DNA of 62,491 bases from NCBI GenBank assembly GCA_905478855.1, contig CAJQKF010000070.1:1-62491 (forward strand), given 5' to 3'. Positions 17,990 to 26,181 of this stretch are shown piece by piece. Below the pieces are notes generated by a model, which worked only from the letters and a program-made list of their open reading frames with translations, did no database searches and was not told the DNA's origin. The position numbers were made by a program, and so were the translations under genes. Numbering within the stretch: the first letter of the stretch is position 1; every line of letters begins with the position of its first letter. The DNA is from an uncultured Gammaproteobacteria bacterium (GTDB lineage Bacteria; Pseudomonadota; Gammaproteobacteria; Arenicellales; CAJQKF01).

Positions 17990-19189
17990 CTAATTTATTT
18001 TGCTATCATTAACCTGCAATTTAGCTATTGCGTCAAGCTCGATCGCCTGATGAGAATATGCTAGGTGGTCAACTGGAATGAATGTACGAACTGGCCGGGA
18101 GCTTGGGAACAAATCAGTTAACGTCTGTCTAATCTGAATCCGTTGATCAGAGTCTGTACTATCGCAAAATAGTCCATTTAACTTAACAAGTTTATATTCA
18201 CCAGTTGCGTGTTTAATTATGTTTTCGATAAAGCATTTTGTTACGTCAATTTGTTGCACAATATTTTCAGGGTACTGCACAATACAATCCTTATCTAATG
18301 CAGCTTGACCACCCACAAATAACCATGGTCCAACCTGTAACCCGTGACTATAACTCGCAGCGATTTTCCAGCCCCAGTGGTCCGGCGGATTAATTTTAGT
18401 TCTTTGTAGATGAGTATCCATAGCCCAAAGATCGAGTCGAATCTGATGCCCAATCGCATTTAATCTAGGAATTGTGATCCCTGTAACTGCAGGGCCCGAG
18501 GCCGCAAGAAATCGAAAACGGTCACTCGCCGCCGTTTCATAAGCGAGTCTATCCATCGTTGGGGCACGCCAGCTATTTACTTTCACAATATCCGTATCAT
18601 CCACATCCATTAATTGCATTACTAGACGAAGGTTTTCGATGGTTTTCTGGTTTTGGCTAACAAGATCATCTGGAAACAAAATTGACGCATTGTATGAGTC
18701 TGACGATTGTCCACTCAAGAAAGCAAACTCACCACATCTAAGTCCATGACAAAAACCTGCTCCAGGCATTGCAAGATCACTGTGCACTACACCTTCTCGG
18801 GAGCTCTCCCCACGTATAGCAATAGCCTCTATTTCTACTAGGGCTTCTGCAATACGAAGCTGTCGTATCGGCACAAAGGTAACGGCCGTTTGAACCGTTG
18901 TTCCTAAGCAGCGACCTAAATGCAGACGAAGTTCCATCTCGTCAACATCAAATTGCACATAGTAGACAACTAGTTTTACTAGATCGGATAAACTAGCTTC
19001 GACTGTGCCCAAACATACGGCAAGTTCAGCAATAATTCGTGATGACTGCAGAGATATATCACCTGGGTTCTTAATAACGCCAGATTCTTCGAGATCAAGT
19101 TTCCCCGGGACGAAAATAATACGATCATCCACAACACGAATATCATTAACGCCGTTTACATCATCTATTCTAGAATTCACTTTTGTCAC
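17990..19189 (-). CDS. Triple-domain RidA (YjgF/UK114)-like protein
   Basis: 399 residues from a GTG start, about three times the usual 130-residue RidA chain. Three consecutive repeats can be read: about 15-125 (ELAVCLGTVEASLSDLVKLVVYYV ... VEIEAIAI), 140-262 (FAFLSGQSSDSYN ... RLDLWAMD) and 278-393 (LFVGGQAALDKDC ... IELDAIAKL). RidA proteins are homotrimers whose active sites lie between subunits and deaminate reactive enamine/imine intermediates, using a conserved Arg. A single chain of three domains could form an internal pseudo-trimer. Next to sarcosine oxidase and an aminotransferase, quenching imines from amine oxidation is a sensible role. The substrate is unknown. Confidence 0.75.
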   Translation of the reverse strand: MTKVNSRIDDVNGVNDIRVVDDRIIFVPGKLDLEESGVIKNPGDISLQSSRIIAELAVCLGTVEASLSDLVKLVVYYVQFDVDEMELRLHLGRCLGTTVQTAVTFVPIRQLRIAEALVEIEAIAIRGESSREGVVHSDLAMPGAGFCHGLRCGEFAFLSGQSSDSYNASILFPDDLVSQNQKTIENLRLVMQLMDVDDTDIVKVNSWRAPTMDRLAYETAASDRFRFLAASGPAVTGITIPRLNAIGHQIRLDLWAMDTHLQRTKINPPDHWGWKIAASYSHGLQVGPWLFVGGQAALDKDCIVQYPENIVQQIDVTKCFIENIIKHATGEYKLVKLNGLFCDSTDSDQRIQIRQTLTDLFPSSRPVRTFIPVDHLAYSHQAIELDAIAKLQVNDSKIN

Positions 19190-19269
19190 CCGAATTAAAA
19201 TGAAGTCTCAAACAGGTACAGAGTTTAAAATCTATATTCTATAGTAGCAAAGTGCTACTCTAGTATTTT

Positions 19270-19791
19270 CTACCCCGATTGAGAGTTTTGTACGCCTTTA
19301 CGTGCTGCGTCAAACCAAAGATTTACATAGCTAGCATAACTAGACTCGACAAATAGATCATAGTGAAAGTACTGCTCAACAATCTGAATTGAAGCGCCAC
19401 ACCGAGCGAAACCGGACCGAGTACACTGTCCACTTGCATAGTCATCTAAATCGATACTAACACCTTGACGTAGTACCTTCCTGGCGTCGGTTCCAATAAG
19501 AGAAAAACCAGAAAAATGATCAGAGATTATGGTTGCGGCACAGTGATTGTGCTTATTTAGATCATAAAGCTGATTAAATAAATCAGTTTCCTGCTCCAAA
19601 TTACATCGTACCCACCATTGATCCTCAGAAAAGCATAATACTGAAAAATTTTCGGTATGTACTGCAGTATGTGCGGTCACAGGCAGCTCGTGTCCAAGGG
19701 ATTCGCCAATCACCCTTTGAGCAGAAAAATCTGCGCGAATATTGATGAGGCCATATCTCTCAATCGGCACAATTTTAGCTTCATAACTCAT
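19270..19791 (-). CDS. soxG: Sarcosine oxidase gamma subunit, second operon
   Basis: 173 residues, the normal SoxG size. The ATG overlaps the end of soxA by 4 bases (ATGA). Features fitting SoxG are GLINIRADFSAQRV at about 14-27, the DLDDYASGQCTRSGFARCGASIQIV segment, and FVESSYASYVNLWFDAA near the end. The subunit helps hold the folate-binding side of the complex. It is clearly divergent from the soxG at 180-755. Confidence 0.83.
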   Translation of the reverse strand: MSYEAKIVPIERYGLINIRADFSAQRVIGESLGHELPVTAHTAVHTENFSVLCFSEDQWWVRCNLEQETDLFNQLYDLNKHNHCAATIISDHFSGFSLIGTDARKVLRQGVSIDLDDYASGQCTRSGFARCGASIQIVEQYFHYDLFVESSYASYVNLWFDAARKGVQNSQSG

Positions 19792-22730
19792 GCGCGCATT
19801 TTCTCACCACGTGGATCATAAAAAACCGGTTTAGTAACTGTTGCAGTGAAGGAACCCTCTAACCCAGAAATACGAATATTTTCTCCGTGACGATTTTTTC
19901 CATTTTTCAACAACGCTAACGCAATAGTACGTTCTAACGTCGGGCTGTAGCATGCCGCTGTAACATGCCCTTGAAACTCAGGATTACCACTTGTCGGCGC
20001 CTGCACGGGAACAAGAGCCGAGCCATCAGCTATTTTTGCATTATGATCATCGGGAAGTAAGCCAACCACATGTTGACGTTCGCCGCCGATATTCAAATCT
20101 CTTTGTAGACTACGTTTACCAATAAAATCTGGCTTATTCATATCTATTACCCAACCCAATCCTGCATCATAGGGGTTGGTAATATTGTCACCTTCGATAC
20201 CTGGAGATACGAAACCTTTTTCAATACGTAATACACCACTGGTTTCAGAACCTATCGGAGTAATATCGTGTTGTTTCCCGGCCTGCATAAATAGCTCCCA
20301 CAGTTGTAAACCATCTCTTCTTCGAACGTTAATTTCAAAGCTCAGTTCACCTGTATAACTAACACGTGCAACACGGACATCAAAACCTGCAACCTTTGTA
20401 GTTTTAATTTGCATAAACTTCATGCTATCCAACAGTTCTCTATCCATTCCTGCACCTGATAAAACTTCTCGTGCCAGTGGGCCACAAACACAGACATTTG
20501 CCCAACCCGCAGATACATTAATCAGGTAAACCTTTAAGTCTTGCCATTCTGTTTGTAACAATCGTTCCATATGGCCAAGAACTACTGGAGCCGCGCCCGT
20601 TCCGCAAGACATCAAATAGTGATTATCATCAATTCTAAATGTGACACCATCATCCATTAAGCGCCCGTCTTCTCGAAGCATTAAGCCAAACCTACCTTGG
20701 CCAATCGGCAGATCAGAAAACGAATTTGTGTAAACCCTATTGAGTAATTCAGGAACATCTTCACCGTGTAACTCAAACTTACCTAATGGTGTAGCATCAT
20801 AGATAGCACAGCCATTACGTGTCGCGAGGGCTTCTCTATTCATAGCATCCTGCATCGACTCCCCAGATTTAGGGTAATAGAACGGTCGCCGGAAATTAGC
20901 ACCGGCCTCATTCATTGCAGCACCATGTGAAATATTCCACTCAGTAATAGGCGTCGTGCGTGCAGGAATAATTAATGCACCACGCTCCATGCCACCAATA
21001 ACACCAAAACTTACTGGCTGAAAAGGCGGTCGATAGGTAGTTGTACCAGTAGCCGTCATTGAGGTACCGCTCATTTGAGCCACAATTCCTATCACGTTCG
21101 GATTGCCCATCTTTCCTTGATCTGTTGCCATGCCGGCCGTTGTATAACGCTTGATGTGCTCGATTGACTGAAAGTTTTCCCGCATAGCCAATGCCAAATC
21201 AGCTCGGGTTACATCATTCTGATAATCAACAAAAGCTTTCCCGGTATTGTCATCTTCGGCCCAGAAGCCCTCGACGGCATAATTCACATCGTTTGTTTGC
21301 TTCTCAAATGATATTTCCGGAAACTCATAACCTAATTCTACGCCTATTTTTTGCCCCGTTTCTAGACCATCAGTAATACACTGGGACAATAGGAAACGAC
21401 CGTTACTAGCGCCCACAGAGCGTTCACTCTGGATAGGTTTCCCCGGTATAAAGGTTACATTCTCCGAATCATATACAGGTTTTGCGCCACTATGCGACTG
21501 TAAATGCACAAGGGGGTTCCACCCACCCGAATGACAGACCAGATCGCAAGATACAGTGTGCAGGTTTGCATCTCCATTAATAGAGCGAACCGTGACGGAA
21601 CGAACCATTTTCTTACCGCTAACATTAACCACATGAGAACCAGCAACTACCGGAATATTTAACAACTGCGCAATTTTCAGGCTGTCGTCATCTACACTCT
21701 CACGACAATCCACTATCTCAACAACTTTAATACCAGCTTCCTGCAGCACAGAAAGATATTCATAAGCCCTAGAATTATTAGTGAACAAAACACACCGCTT
21801 GCCAGGTTGAACACCGAAGCGGGTGATATAACCGGCAACCGATGCACACAACATAACACCAGGGCGATCATTGTTAGCGAATACCATTGGGCGTTCTACT
21901 GCACCTGTGGCAACAACTACTTGCTTTGCACGGATATGCCACAAGCGTTCGCGAATCCAGCTTTCGTCAGGACTTGTCTGAACGGCAATCACCAGATTGT
22001 GATCGTAATAACCTGTTGCAATAGTGTTTTGAAGTCTTGATACGTTATCTAACTGAGCTAGAGTTTCGATCGATTCCTTGACCCATTCTAATGCGGGTTT
22101 TTGATCGATAATCGCAGTATCAAACAGTAAGTCACCACCTGGATCAGATTGATCATCAATCAACAATACCCGTGCACCTGTTCGCGCAACTGCTAGAGTC
22201 GTACTAAGACCCGCTGGTCCAGCACCAATTACAAGCACATCCACATGATGATGTACTCTTTCATAGGAGTTAGTATCAGCGACTTTTGGGACTTGGCCTA
22301 AACCAGCTACACGACGAATAAATCGACTATAGAAATCCCAAGGTTTTGCCATAAAAGTCTTGTAATAAAAGCCGGCCGGAAACAGCGGCGCAAGCCAACC
22401 ATTAATCGCGCCTACATCGAAGTTAACACTTGGCCAACAATTTATACTTTCGGCTTCCAGCCCTTCGACCAACGGCAAGACTGTTGCTCTAATATTCGGC
22501 TGATCCAGATCACTACGTAACTGAACTAATGCGTTGGTCTCTTCTATCCCACAACTTACAACACCCCTAGGGCGATGGTATTTAAAGCTGCGACCAACAA
22601 CACGCACACCGTTGGCCAGCAATGCAGATGCCAATGTATCTCCTTTAAAACCTGTATAGGATGTTCCATTAAATCGAAAGTTTATAACCTGACGGCGGTC
22701 AATTGCACCACCACTTGAAAGACGACTCAA
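19788..22730 (-). CDS. soxA: Sarcosine oxidase alpha subunit, second operon
   Basis: 980 residues, full length. The start is a TTG that overlaps the soxD stop (TTGA) and is supported by GGAGGAAA 4 bases upstream. Domains in order: an N-terminal ferredoxin-like fold (about 15-100; FKYHRPRGVVSCGIEETNA), an NAD/FAD-binding oxidoreductase part (VLVIGAGPAGLSTTLAV, then VVVATGAVERPMVFANNDRPGVML), and a C-terminal GcvT folate domain (about 590-980; VSYTGELSFEINV, end DPRGEKMRA). It oxidises sarcosine together with SoxB and moves the methyl to THF. Genes run soxB-soxD-soxA-soxG with overlaps, the standard order. Confidence 0.95.
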   Translation of the reverse strand: MSRLSSGGAIDRRQVINFRFNGTSYTGFKGDTLASALLANGVRVVGRSFKYHRPRGVVSCGIEETNALVQLRSDLDQPNIRATVLPLVEGLEAESINCWPSVNFDVGAINGWLAPLFPAGFYYKTFMAKPWDFYSRFIRRVAGLGQVPKVADTNSYERVHHHVDVLVIGAGPAGLSTTLAVARTGARVLLIDDQSDPGGDLLFDTAIIDQKPALEWVKESIETLAQLDNVSRLQNTIATGYYDHNLVIAVQTSPDESWIRERLWHIRAKQVVVATGAVERPMVFANNDRPGVMLCASVAGYITRFGVQPGKRCVLFTNNSRAYEYLSVLQEAGIKVVEIVDCRESVDDDSLKIAQLLNIPVVAGSHVVNVSGKKMVRSVTVRSINGDANLHTVSCDLVCHSGGWNPLVHLQSHSGAKPVYDSENVTFIPGKPIQSERSVGASNGRFLLSQCITDGLETGQKIGVELGYEFPEISFEKQTNDVNYAVEGFWAEDDNTGKAFVDYQNDVTRADLALAMRENFQSIEHIKRYTTAGMATDQGKMGNPNVIGIVAQMSGTSMTATGTTTYRPPFQPVSFGVIGGMERGALIIPARTTPITEWNISHGAAMNEAGANFRRPFYYPKSGESMQDAMNREALATRNGCAIYDATPLGKFELHGEDVPELLNRVYTNSFSDLPIGQGRFGLMLREDGRLMDDGVTFRIDDNHYLMSCGTGAAPVVLGHMERLLQTEWQDLKVYLINVSAGWANVCVCGPLAREVLSGAGMDRELLDSMKFMQIKTTKVAGFDVRVARVSYTGELSFEINVRRRDGLQLWELFMQAGKQHDITPIGSETSGVLRIEKGFVSPGIEGDNITNPYDAGLGWVIDMNKPDFIGKRSLQRDLNIGGERQHVVGLLPDDHNAKIADGSALVPVQAPTSGNPEFQGHVTAACYSPTLERTIALALLKNGKNRHGENIRISGLEGSFTATVTKPVFYDPRGEKMRA

Positions 22731-22987
22731 CTTATTTCCTCCGAAGCAGGTTGTATGGCATGAGTCACAGTATCGCGATCAATTACGAACCATTTGGTGC
22801 AACCATTCACATGCCACCACCATTCGCGAACGACACCTTTATGATTAGTGCTGTTATACAAGTAATCGGACCATTGTGCGTCCGTGGTAGAGGCAGGATC
22901 ATCAGGTCGAACCCGCGCACTTTCTCCACCACACATAAACTCATCTTCATTGCGTTGGCCACACCAAGGACAGGGTATTAACAACAT
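22727..22987 (-). CDS. soxD: Sarcosine oxidase delta subunit, second operon
   Basis: 86 residues, the usual small zinc subunit. The cysteines and histidine of the known SoxD zinc site fall at the expected residues: C6 and C9 (CPWC), H59 and C63 (WWHVNGC). RPDDPASTTDAQWSDYLYNSTN and the Trp-rich GVVREWWWH segment are diagnostic. It lies 13 bases behind soxB and overlaps soxA by 4 bases. It has a structural role in the cytoplasmic heterotetramer. Confidence 0.94.
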   Translation of the reverse strand: MLLIPCPWCGQRNEDEFMCGGESARVRPDDPASTTDAQWSDYLYNSTNHKGVVREWWWHVNGCTKWFVIDRDTVTHAIQPASEEIS

Positions 22988-23000
22988 ATTTTATATCTCA

Positions 23001-24248
23001 CTATCGATTGGCGGATACACCGCCCTCCTGCACGAGCCGACCGTTCTGAAATCGACTCAAGCCAAGGTTTTCGGTTAGCGGATGAGACTCATTACGTGCG
23101 ATTAAATGCGCAAAAGTCTTGGCCGCCGCCGGTGTTGTTTTAAAGCCACCTGAACCCGCCACATCTACATAAAAACCATCTACATCAGTCTTCGAGATTA
23201 TCGGGCTGCCATCAAACGGCATATCAAGCATACCCGCCCAATGTCTAAGCAATTTCAGTCGGCTAAAGCTTGGAAACACCTCTAGCATGGCGTTCGTAGC
23301 ATCTTCAATAATAGAAAAGGTACCCCGTTGCGCATAAGACGCATACGGATCACAACCCTGCCCAATAACGATTTCACCTTTATCGGATTGCATCAAGTAA
23401 GTTCCATAATAACTACGGATGACCACGATTTCGTTAAGTACAGGCTTAATGGGTTCTGACACCCATGCCTGCAACGGCTGTGTCACAATTGGCAAACGGA
23501 GACCTGCCATATTTGCCACCACACTGCCATGGCCAGCCACTGCCATGCCGACCTTCTTTGCTTTTATAAAGCCACGGTTCGTCTCAACGCCGGTTACCGC
23601 ACCACTTTCTCTGCGAATACCGCTAACTTCACAATTCTGAATGATATCCACGCCACGAGAATCTGCACCACGGGCGAACCCCCACGCTACGGCATCATGT
23701 CGCACCATAGATGCCCGAGGTTGATAAACACCACCGAGGATTGGTAAACGCATGTTTTCTGACGGAGAAAAAATGGGAACACGTTGCTTAATCTCAGGCA
23801 GACTAAGCATTCTATATTCGGCACCATAAATATGCATGGTGTTAGCCATTTGCATGGCGATACGATTTACCGCAGAACTTTGAATAAATGTGATCATGCC
23901 ACGCTTGCTGACCATCAAGTTGTAATTTAAATCTTTGCTAAGCTGGTGATATAAATCTATCGAGAGTTCATGAAATGGCACACTATCTTCACGCAGGAAA
24001 TTTGAGCGTACTGTCATCGTGTTACGGCCGGTATTGCCGCCACCTAGCCAACCCTTTTCAACTACTGCTACGTTAGTAATCCCGTGATCTTTGGCGAGGT
24101 AATACGCCGCACCTAGTCCATGTCCACCACCGCCAATAATAACGACATCGTATTCTTTTTTCGGATCTGGACTACGCCACATTTTTTCCCAGTTCTTGTG
24201 ACCGGTCAGAGCATTACGTGCAAGTGAAAATATTGAAAAATGACTCAC
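23001..24248 (-). CDS. soxB: Sarcosine oxidase beta subunit, second operon
   Basis: 415 residues, read from a GTG start; the typical SoxB opening YSIFSLxRNALxGHKNW (here FSIFSLARNALTGHKNW) supports it, though the ribosome site is weak. The FAD motif is DVVIIGGGGHGLGAAYYLA (about 34-52). The His of RHDAVAWGFARGAD (H184) matches the covalent FMN attachment site of the beta subunit. It catalyses sarcosine oxidation and oxygen reduction together with SoxA. It is the first gene of the minus-strand unit, divergent from a homocysteine-methyltransferase-like gene across a 162-base promoter region. Confidence 0.95.
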   Translation of the reverse strand: MSHFSIFSLARNALTGHKNWEKMWRSPDPKKEYDVVIIGGGGHGLGAAYYLAKDHGITNVAVVEKGWLGGGNTGRNTMTVRSNFLREDSVPFHELSIDLYHQLSKDLNYNLMVSKRGMITFIQSSAVNRIAMQMANTMHIYGAEYRMLSLPEIKQRVPIFSPSENMRLPILGGVYQPRASMVRHDAVAWGFARGADSRGVDIIQNCEVSGIRRESGAVTGVETNRGFIKAKKVGMAVAGHGSVVANMAGLRLPIVTQPLQAWVSEPIKPVLNEIVVIRSYYGTYLMQSDKGEIVIGQGCDPYASYAQRGTFSIIEDATNAMLEVFPSFSRLKLLRHWAGMLDMPFDGSPIISKTDVDGFYVDVAGSGGFKTTPAAAKTFAHLIARNESHPLTENLGLSRFQNGRLVQEGGVSANR

Positions 24249-24270
24249 TAAGGCTATCCGAAATTAATTG

Positions 24271-24299
24271 AATGTGATTAAATCATGTTTCATCACATT
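24271..24299. promoter_or_regulatory. Inverted repeat AATGTGAT-N13-ATCACATT in the divergent sox promoter region
   Basis: Perfect 8-base arms (24271-24278 and 24292-24299) with a 13-base spacer, 23 bases upstream of soxB and about 112 bases upstream of the + strand gene at 24411. TATAAT at 24299-24304 partly overlaps the right arm. The wide arm spacing does not fit CRP. It looks like an operator for a dimeric regulator controlling one or both divergent genes; a nearby candidate is the XRE-cupin protein at 25462. Confidence 0.45.
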
Positions 24300-24410
24300 A
24301 TAATTTTTATACTTATTTGTCAAATTATGTTTAAACAATCGTTTACAAGAGCAGGCGAAATAAGTCGACGCTATACCGAATAAATTAATCACAAATCATA
24401 GGGTAAACAC

Positions 24411-25364
24411 ATGAGTTATGCAGATCTAAATCAACGATTACAAAACGGCGAATGTTTGGTGCTCGATGGCGCTATAGGAACTCAATTGCAGAGAATGGAT
24501 GTGCCCATGGATAATATTTCCTGGGCCGGTAAAGCACTGCACACTCATCCAGACACGATTCGACATATGCATCGTAAGTACCTGGAGTGTGGCGTAGATA
24601 TAATTACTACCAATACGTATGCCTCGGCACGACATAATTTGGAACCGCTAGGGCTTGGAGACTCAACCCGGGAGCTAAATATACGTGGTGTCAACCTTGC
24701 CCTGGAAGCCCGTGAGCGCTTTGCTAAACGACCGACATGGATCGCCGGTTCCGTATCAAATTTCGGCCTAACTGTTGGCGGTGAATCTATTAGAGCATTG
24801 CATAGACATGCTAATAGTCGTTCTCAAATTTCTGAGCTGCAGGCTATTGCAAATTTAAACGAACAGGCAGAAATACTAGCCGATGCTGGGGTAGATTTTC
24901 TGCTCGGAGAGTCTACCGGTTCTATGCAGCAAAGACAGTGGGTCTTGGACGCCTGCAAACGTAGCGGCCTCCCTGTCTGGATCGGTTTTAGAGTTCGCTG
25001 GAATGAAACTAGCAGCCAAGTGGAAATGGGTTACTCCGATCAATCAAATTTCGCAGACGGACTAAAGCAATTACTCGAAACGACAAAACCTGACTGCGTG
25101 GCTTTGTTTCACTCTACCGTAGAAAGCACTAACAAGGCCCTACCTCTATTACGAGACCTATGGGACGGGCCGATAGCTCTTTATCCAGAGGCAGATCGTA
25201 GTGATTACACTTCGAGTCACAGAGACGAATCTGTAGCAACTGAAATTACGCCTGAAGAGTTTGCAAAGTATGCCGTCGATTGGAAAAATGATGGAGTCGG
25301 AGTAATCGGTGGTTGCTGTGGTATCGATATCGATTTTATTCAGCATTTAAGAAAAGTAATTTAA
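24411..25364 (+). CDS. Homocysteine S-methyltransferase-family protein
   Basis: 317 residues with AGGG before the ATG. Family landmarks are LDGAIGTQLQ (about 18-27), IITTNTYASARHNL, and the C-terminal zinc pair GGCCGID (about 301-307). The remaining zinc Cys, normally in a GxNC motif, appears to be His in DCVALFHSTVES, so the metal site would be His-Cys-Cys or non-canonical. Members of this family transfer methyl from methylmethionine, betaine or methyltransferases to homocysteine. Standing divergent from soxBDAG it could recycle methyl groups from betaine-type compounds, which is inference. It converges on the XRE-cupin gene. Confidence 0.84.
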   Translation: MSYADLNQRLQNGECLVLDGAIGTQLQRMDVPMDNISWAGKALHTHPDTIRHMHRKYLECGVDIITTNTYASARHNLEPLGLGDSTRELNIRGVNLALEARERFAKRPTWIAGSVSNFGLTVGGESIRALHRHANSRSQISELQAIANLNEQAEILADAGVDFLLGESTGSMQQRQWVLDACKRSGLPVWIGFRVRWNETSSQVEMGYSDQSNFADGLKQLLETTKPDCVALFHSTVESTNKALPLLRDLWDGPIALYPEADRSDYTSSHRDESVATEITPEEFAKYAVDWKNDGVGVIGGCCGIDIDFIQHLRKVI

Positions 25365-25383
25365 GCCTGCCCTAAGTGTAAGG

Positions 25384-25433
25384 AAAAAAACTGCCAATTG
25401 AAGGTACGCACATATCAAAGGTCAATTGGCAGT
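25384..25433 (-). terminator. Intrinsic terminator of the XRE-cupin/Pot unit
   Basis: A perfect 12-bp stem, ACTGCCAATTGA (25390-25401) with TCAATTGGCAGT (25422-25433), around a 20-base loop. Read on the minus strand it is followed directly by a run of seven T residues. It lies 28 bases behind the stop of the regulator gene and 25 bases behind the stop of the converging + strand gene, and closes the long minus-strand unit. Confidence 0.85.
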
Positions 25434-25461
25434 GCCCATTGCTTAGCCACAGGCATCGTTG

Positions 25462-26097
25462 TTACTGACTATTTTCCTTTGTGCGACGATCAGCTCGAAC
25501 ACATAGATATCGAATTGGCACTTTTACCAGTAGTTCGGGTCCATTTTGCGAGTAAGCGTCATACATCAATGAGTCACCCGGTTTTAGACGATAAATTTCA
25601 TTACCACAACGAAAGTCCATTTCACCTTGCTGCATATGGATAAACCAAATTCCAGACCCTTGATAATGCGGGTAAACATCAGCTTTATTATGCAGCTCAA
25701 CCTGAAATGGCTCCATAATGACACTAGAATTAGAACTGTGGCCCAGAAGGCGGAATTCATGCTGTTCCTTTGGACCCTGACGAGATATTCTGACGCCCTC
25801 TCCAGATCGAACAAAACTAACGTCGTTACGCAGTTCTGTTTCGCGAAATAATGCGGCAACCGACACCTTAAAAAAACCAGAAAGTATTTTTAAGGTGTTT
25901 AAAGAAGGTGACGCCGAGCCATTTTCAAGCTTGGATAGCATTGCGGAAGAAAGACCTGTTTCAGTCGCTAGATCTTTTATGGTTAGGCTCGCAAGTTCTC
26001 TGAGAGCTTTAAGCTGTTTGCCAATTAAGCTTTCGAGGCTTGCGTCCGGTAAGTTTCCGTTAGAACCGATACTTGATGGCTTTTTTGTACGGCTCAT
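25462..26097 (-). CDS. XRE-family regulator with C-terminal cupin domain (PuuR-like)
   Basis: 211 residues from ATG 26097, supported by AGGA 9 bases upstream (a TTG two codons earlier is possible). A basic leader is followed by a Cro/C1 helix-turn-helix (about 25-80; LASLTIKDLATETGLSSAMLSKLENG). The cupin (about 115-200) contains YPHYQGSGIWFIHMQQGEMDF and LKPGDSLMYDAYSQNGPELL. This layout is that of PuuR-type sensors of polyamines and other small amines or carboxylates. It is the last gene of the unit that starts with the Rieske oxygenase, 84 bases behind the DUF1116 gene, and probably represses that unit or the neighbouring sox genes. Confidence 0.9.
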   Translation of the reverse strand: MSRTKKPSSIGSNGNLPDASLESLIGKQLKALRELASLTIKDLATETGLSSAMLSKLENGSASPSLNTLKILSGFFKVSVAALFRETELRNDVSFVRSGEGVRISRQGPKEQHEFRLLGHSSNSSVIMEPFQVELHNKADVYPHYQGSGIWFIHMQQGEMDFRCGNEIYRLKPGDSLMYDAYSQNGPELLVKVPIRYLCVRADRRTKENSQ

Positions 26098-26118
26098 TGG
26101 CAAAATCCTGAACGGTTA

Positions 26119-26157
26119 AGTACAGAGACCTGTATGAATAAGGTCTGCTAGTACAGG
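26119..26157. promoter_or_regulatory. Nested inverted repeats before the XRE-cupin gene
   Basis: The segment just upstream of the regulator carries AGTACAG twice (26119-26125 and 26150-26156), AGACCT/AGGTCT (26126-26131 and 26141-26146) and CCTGTA/TACAGG (26129-26134 and 26152-26157). The density of symmetric elements in under 40 bases suggests an autoregulatory operator. The strongest folded form could also act as an RNA hairpin between the DUF1116 gene and the regulator. Confidence 0.45.
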
Positions 26158-26181
26158 GGTTCTCAATACAAATTCAAAATC

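Noticed and set aside
24271..24299. CRP-like TGTGA/TCACA halves upstream of soxB
   Set aside because: The halves are 15 bases apart, whereas CRP sites have a 6-base spacer; kept only as a generic inverted repeat.
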